A stretch of 64,000 nucleotides of DNA. It comes from an uncultured Actinomycetes bacterium (lineage in GTDB: Bacteria; Actinomycetota; Acidimicrobiia; Acidimicrobiales; Microtrichaceae). Of the stretch, positions 61,240 through 64,000 are shown piece after piece. Position 1 is the first letter of the stretch, and each line of letters starts with the position of its first letter. The stretch is from assembly GCA_903852755.1 (NCBI GenBank), contig CAINRS010000002.1, positions 1-64,000 of the forward strand. The letters are read 5' to 3'. Position numbers and translations under genes: made by a program. The notes under the pieces are model-generated. The model did no database searches and had not been told where the DNA came from. It saw only the letters and a program-made list of their open reading frames with translations.

Positions 61240-61824
61240 ATGCGACGCCGTCTGATCCCTCTCGTGGTGGTGCCCGTCCTCGCCCTCGTGGTCGCCTGCG
61301 GTGGGTCCACCGAGGACGCAGGTGGCGGTGCCACGTCACCGTCGACCACGGCAGGTGACGTGAGCGGGGTCCCGTCGACGGCGGTGGCCGAACCGGCCGG
61401 CCCGGTGGAGGGCGTCGACCTGGAGGGCATCCGCATGGAGGACCTCACCGGCGGTGGTGAGGTGGACCTGGCCTCGTCGCTCGACGCGCCGCCCGACACG
61501 CCGGTGCTCGCGTTCTTCTGGGCGCCGTTCTGCTCGACCTGTCGGTCCGAGGCCCCGGTCCTCGAGGACCTGGCCGCAGAGGCCCCGGGAGGCCTCCGGG
61601 TGGTCGGTGTCGGGGCGCTCGACGACCTGGCGGCTGCACGCGAGTTCCGCACCGACACCGCGGTCCGCAGCTTCCCGCTGCTGTGGTCCGCCGACACGGC
61701 GTCGTGGTCGGCCTTCGACGTCCCTGCGCAGCCGTACCTGCTGCTCATCCGGGACGGCCGGGTCGAGCAGCGCTGGCCGGGCGGCGCGTCAGCCGACGAG
61801 ATCCGGGCCGCTGTCGCCGCCTGA
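61240..61824 (+). CDS. TlpA/thioredoxin-like lipoprotein
   Basis: A 194-residue lipoprotein: signal with lipobox ending at C20 (LVVAC), a Ser/Thr-rich linker, then a thioredoxin fold with FFWAPFCSTCRSEAP (C98 and C101) and a cis-Pro in DVPAQPYLLLI. It should act outside the membrane, in thiol-disulfide exchange, possibly for cytochrome or cell-wall proteins. TTGACT ends 6 bases before the ATG, which would fit the leaderless layout with one mismatch. It lies 8 bp after nei2. Confidence 0.86.
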   Translation: MRRRLIPLVVVPVLALVVACGGSTEDAGGGATSPSTTAGDVSGVPSTAVAEPAGPVEGVDLEGIRMEDLTGGGEVDLASSLDAPPDTPVLAFFWAPFCSTCRSEAPVLEDLAAEAPGGLRVVGVGALDDLAAAREFRTDTAVRSFPLLWSADTASWSAFDVPAQPYLLLIRDGRVEQRWPGGASADEIRAAVAA

Positions 61825-61910
61825 GCGCCGCCGCCGGACCTCGCTCGGCGCATCGTGCGCGACCGCGTCCGGCTCCGGCGGCCTCCGGGTTGGGACGGTA
61901 GGGTGCCGAC

Positions 61911-62297
61911 GTGCCCACACCTCAGGAGATGGTGGACGTCGTCCACCGCTACACCGCAGCCCACTCCGCCGGTGACGTCGATGCGATCGCCGAGCTGTTC
62001 GCAGTGGACGCCGTCCTGGTGGATCCGGTCGACCAGCCCGCCCACGTCGGACGTGACGCGGTACGGGCGTTCTTCGCCGCCACCCACGAGTCGATCGACG
62101 GGATGGAGCTGATCGCCACCGGTCCGGTCCGGGCGGTGGGACAGTGGGCGGCCGTCCCGCTCCAGGCCCGCTCGCGCATGGGTGGTGCCGTCTACGAGGT
62201 CGACATCATCGACGTGTTCACCTTCGGTGACGACGGACTGGTGGGCGAGATGCGTGCCTACTGGAGCGCCTCGGACATCCGGGTCGTGGAGGCCTGA
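61911..62297 (+). CDS. SnoaL/ketosteroid isomerase-like (NTF2 fold) protein
   Basis: A 128-residue protein with the NTF2-like layout: MVDVVHRYTAAHSAGDVDAIAELFAVDAVLVDPVDQPAHVGRDAVRAFF, then late strands YEVDIIDVFTFGDDGLVGEMRAYWS. Related steroid delta-isomerases use a Tyr and two Asp residues; D38 and D102-like acidic residues may be present but the substrate is unknown. GTG 61911 is preceded, at 6 bases, by TAGGGT. Confidence 0.82.
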   Translation: MPTPQEMVDVVHRYTAAHSAGDVDAIAELFAVDAVLVDPVDQPAHVGRDAVRAFFAATHESIDGMELIATGPVRAVGQWAAVPLQARSRMGGAVYEVDIIDVFTFGDDGLVGEMRAYWSASDIRVVEA

Positions 62298-62302
62298 GCG
62301 CC

Positions 62303-62650
62303 GTGTCAGTGGTGATCGGGTCGATCTGGATCGGCGTCGGCGTCGCGTGGCTGGTGCTCGCGTGGCTCGGATCGCAGGGCCGGCTCCGGTACCGGAGCAT
62401 CTGGGGGATCCGTTCCTCGTGGGCACGGACGTCGCCCGAGGTGTGGACCGAGGCCCACCGGGAGCTCGCCGTGGGGGTGGGTGTCGGTGGAGGTGTCACG
62501 GTCCTCGGCGGACTGATCATCCTGGTCGGCGGTGCGGACGACGTGATCGGGACGGTGGGCCTGCTCGTGGGTGTTGCCGGTTCGGTGATCGGCCAGTTCG
62601 TCGGCATCCGCCGGGCGAAGGCCGCGGTCGGGCGGATGTCCGGGACCTGA
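62303..62650 (+). CDS. SdpI family membrane protein
   Basis: A 115-residue protein with three TM helices and the SdpI-like turn GIRSSWARTSPEVWTEAHRELA after the first helix. SdpI proteins give immunity to a killing peptide in Bacillus, but most relatives are uncharacterised and no sdpC-like gene is here. GTG 62303 follows the NTF2 gene stop by 5 bp, so it is probably co-transcribed. Confidence 0.78.
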   Translation: MSVVIGSIWIGVGVAWLVLAWLGSQGRLRYRSIWGIRSSWARTSPEVWTEAHRELAVGVGVGGGVTVLGGLIILVGGADDVIGTVGLLVGVAGSVIGQFVGIRRAKAAVGRMSGT

Positions 62651-62688
62651 GGGTCGCTCCGGTTCCGGTACTCGGATCGGCCGAGGAC

Positions 62689-63078
62689 TCAGACCCGACC
62701 GAGGATCCGGTCGACGGTGATCTCGATCGCGACCCGGTTGGTGCGGGCCGCCGGATCCCCGTACCGGGCACCGTAGGCGGCCTCTGCGTCCGCGATCCGT
62801 GCCGGGTCGTCGGTCACGGCGACGGTGCCCTCCAGGGTGAGCCACCGCCCGCCGTCGACCTGTGACACCGCGGCCCGGCCACCCCGCCGGGCGTTGGCGA
62901 CCTTCTGCGAACCGTCGATGGTGATGATCCGCACCACCCGGGCGTCGGTGTCGTAGCCGAACCCGACCGGCACGACGTGGGGACTGCCGTCACGTCGGAG
63001 CGTGGTGAGCGAGGCCAGGTGCCGCTCCCTCAGGAACTCGAGTGCTCCGTCCGGCAGGTCGGCGGGGTCCAGACTCAC
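62689..63078 (-). CDS. PPOX-class F420/FMN-binding oxidoreductase
   Basis: A 129-residue split-barrel protein: LASLTTLRRDGSPHVVPVGFGYD near residue 18, VVRIITIDGSQKVANARRGGRAAVSQVDGGRWLTLEGTVAV, as in PPOX-class F420-dependent enzymes. Its substrate is unknown. GTG 63078 overlaps the stop of the ABC permease gene by 4 bases, so it is translated from the same mRNA. Confidence 0.85.
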   Translation of the reverse strand: MSLDPADLPDGALEFLRERHLASLTTLRRDGSPHVVPVGFGYDTDARVVRIITIDGSQKVANARRGGRAAVSQVDGGRWLTLEGTVAVTDDPARIADAEAAYGARYGDPAARTNRVAIEITVDRILGRV

Positions 63079-64000
63079 GACGACGACACCGCCTCGAGGA
63101 CGTCCATCCGGGACGCCCGCCACGCCGGGAGCAGCGCCGCCGCCACGCCGGCGAGCGAGGCGAACACCACGATCAGCACCAGCTGGGTGACGGGGAGCTG
63201 GAACTTGAGGACCCCCGGGTTGTCGGCCGAGATGGCGATCGTGAGCGCGATGGCGAACAGGATCCCGATCACGAGTCCCATGAGGGTGCCGAACACTGCG
63301 ATGATCCCGGCCTCGATCCGGATGGTCCGGCGCAGCTGACGACGGGTCATCCCCACGGCACGGAGCAGGCCGAGCTCCCGGGTCCGCTCGAGCACCGAGA
63401 GCGACAGCGTGTTGGCGATCCCGATGAGGGCGATGACGATCGCCAGTCCGAGCAGTCCGTACACGATCCCGAGGAACGTGTTGATCGGTCCCGTCTGGGT
63501 CTGGATGTACTCCTGGAGGTCCTGCACCTGCACGGTCGGCAGGTCGGCGAATTGGGCGTCGAGGTCGGACTGCACCTGCGCCGTGTCGGCGTCGGGCTGG
63601 GTCGTGACGAAGATCTGGTTGTCCACGTTGAACAACGGGAGCGCGTTGGGCTCGAACGTTGCGAGCGGCAGCCAGATCGGCGCCTGCCCGAGCGGCTCGT
63701 CGTAGATGAGCGCGACGCGGACCTGCTGCACCCCGGTCGCCACGAAGTACACGGGGATGGTGTCCCCGACCCGCCAGCCCCGCTCCTCGGCGAACCTCCG
63801 CTCGGCCGCCATGGTCCCGGCCACCAGATCCTCGGGCGAACCCTCCAGGTCGCCGCTCGCCACGACGTCGAACCACGTCGCCGGATCGATGCCGAGGGCG
63901 AAGTCGTCCTCGCCCGGCGGGGCGTCGCTCGGTGCACCGAGCTGACCGGCCGGGATGGTGGTCGAGGTGCTCGCCGTGGCGACCCCCACGGGGTCGAGCA
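63075..64000 (-). CDS. ABC transporter permease, FtsX/MacB type (5' partial)
   Basis: The frame is open to the window edge, so the N-terminus is outside. The 308 visible codons hold a periplasmic domain (about 1-170), then four TM helices with the typical NTLSLSVLERTRELGLLRAVGMTRRQLRRTIRIEA segment and the end LLPAWRASRMDVLEAV. FtsX-type permeases work with an ATPase that is not visible here. It is likely the C-terminal half of a protein of 800 or more residues. The PPOX gene follows with a GTGA overlap. Confidence 0.85.
   Translation of the reverse strand, partial: LDPVGVATASTSTTIPAGQLGAPSDAPPGEDDFALGIDPATWFDVVASGDLEGSPEDLVAGTMAAERRFAEERGWRVGDTIPVYFVATGVQQVRVALIYDEPLGQAPIWLPLATFEPNALPLFNVDNQIFVTTQPDADTAQVQSDLDAQFADLPTVQVQDLQEYIQTQTGPINTFLGIVYGLLGLAIVIALIGIANTLSLSVLERTRELGLLRAVGMTRRQLRRTIRIEAGIIAVFGTLMGLVIGILFAIALTIAISADNPGVLKFQLPVTQLVLIVVFASLAGVAAALLPAWRASRMDVLEAVSSS

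Overview
The window is a chromosomal segment of a high-GC (about 70%) actinobacterium. No mobile element, tRNA, rRNA or CRISPR array was seen. Dense GTG and TTG starts, GTGA overlaps, a HemQ-type heme pathway, a mycofactocin-type SDR, a folP2-gpgS pair, an lhr-nei2 pair and Thr/Pro-rich secreted proteins fit Actinobacteriota. Acidimicrobiia is my best guess, but it is inference and cannot be proved from this sequence.

Layout. 0-5.4 kb: the 3' part of an ECF sigma factor fused to a membrane anti-sigma-like tail, a P2-type cation ATPase, a protein repair methyltransferase and an orphan NarL-type regulator. 5.4-10.2 kb: Hsp20, a Thr-rich surface protein with an LAATG sorting signal, a full WhiG/FliA-type sigma factor facing a truncated copy of itself, a UPF0104 membrane protein and a LytR_C protein with a Ser/Gly tail. 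10.2-15.6 kb: trehalose synthesis (otsB, otsA), glycerate kinase, a FolP2-like protein, GpgS, and a CysO-like sulfur carrier whose stop codon lies in the first of two CIRCE operators of groEL. 17.4-22.1 kb: TauE-type exporter, FdhD with a YdeP-type molybdoenzyme, and HemQ. 23.1-27.6 kb: the nitrogen operon amtB-glnK-glnD behind GlnR-like boxes. 27.6-41.5 kb: mixed small enzymes and membrane proteins (NUDIX, PAC2, GNAT, class III cyclase, RidA-CGNR, FUSC, PlsC, sugar dehydrogenase, thioesterase, GtrA). 41.5-46.7 kb: an lnt-glycosyltransferase-methyltransferase-barrel-membrane protein operon. 46.7-51.8 kb: cytochrome c, SCO1 and a cupredoxin-like lipoprotein facing hemE-hemH-hemG. 51.8-64 kb: HelD-type helicase, DtxR-type repressor, Lhr helicase, SDR, Nei2 glycosylase, thioredoxin lipoprotein, small proteins, and an F420/PPOX protein with an ABC permease cut by the window end.

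The hem operon plus the distant hemQ reconstruct the coproporphyrin-dependent end of heme synthesis, next to genes for copper and cytochrome oxidase assembly.

The strongest window-wide signal is not a gene family but a start-site pattern. More than twenty genes carry a TAnnnT-like -10 element 6-8 nt before the start codon, which implies leaderless mRNAs. In two divergent pairs the two -10 elements overlap. I used this pattern to choose several starts. The truncated sigma copy, the four hairpin repeats at the start of SCO1 and an Lnt without its nucleophile are the other main oddities.
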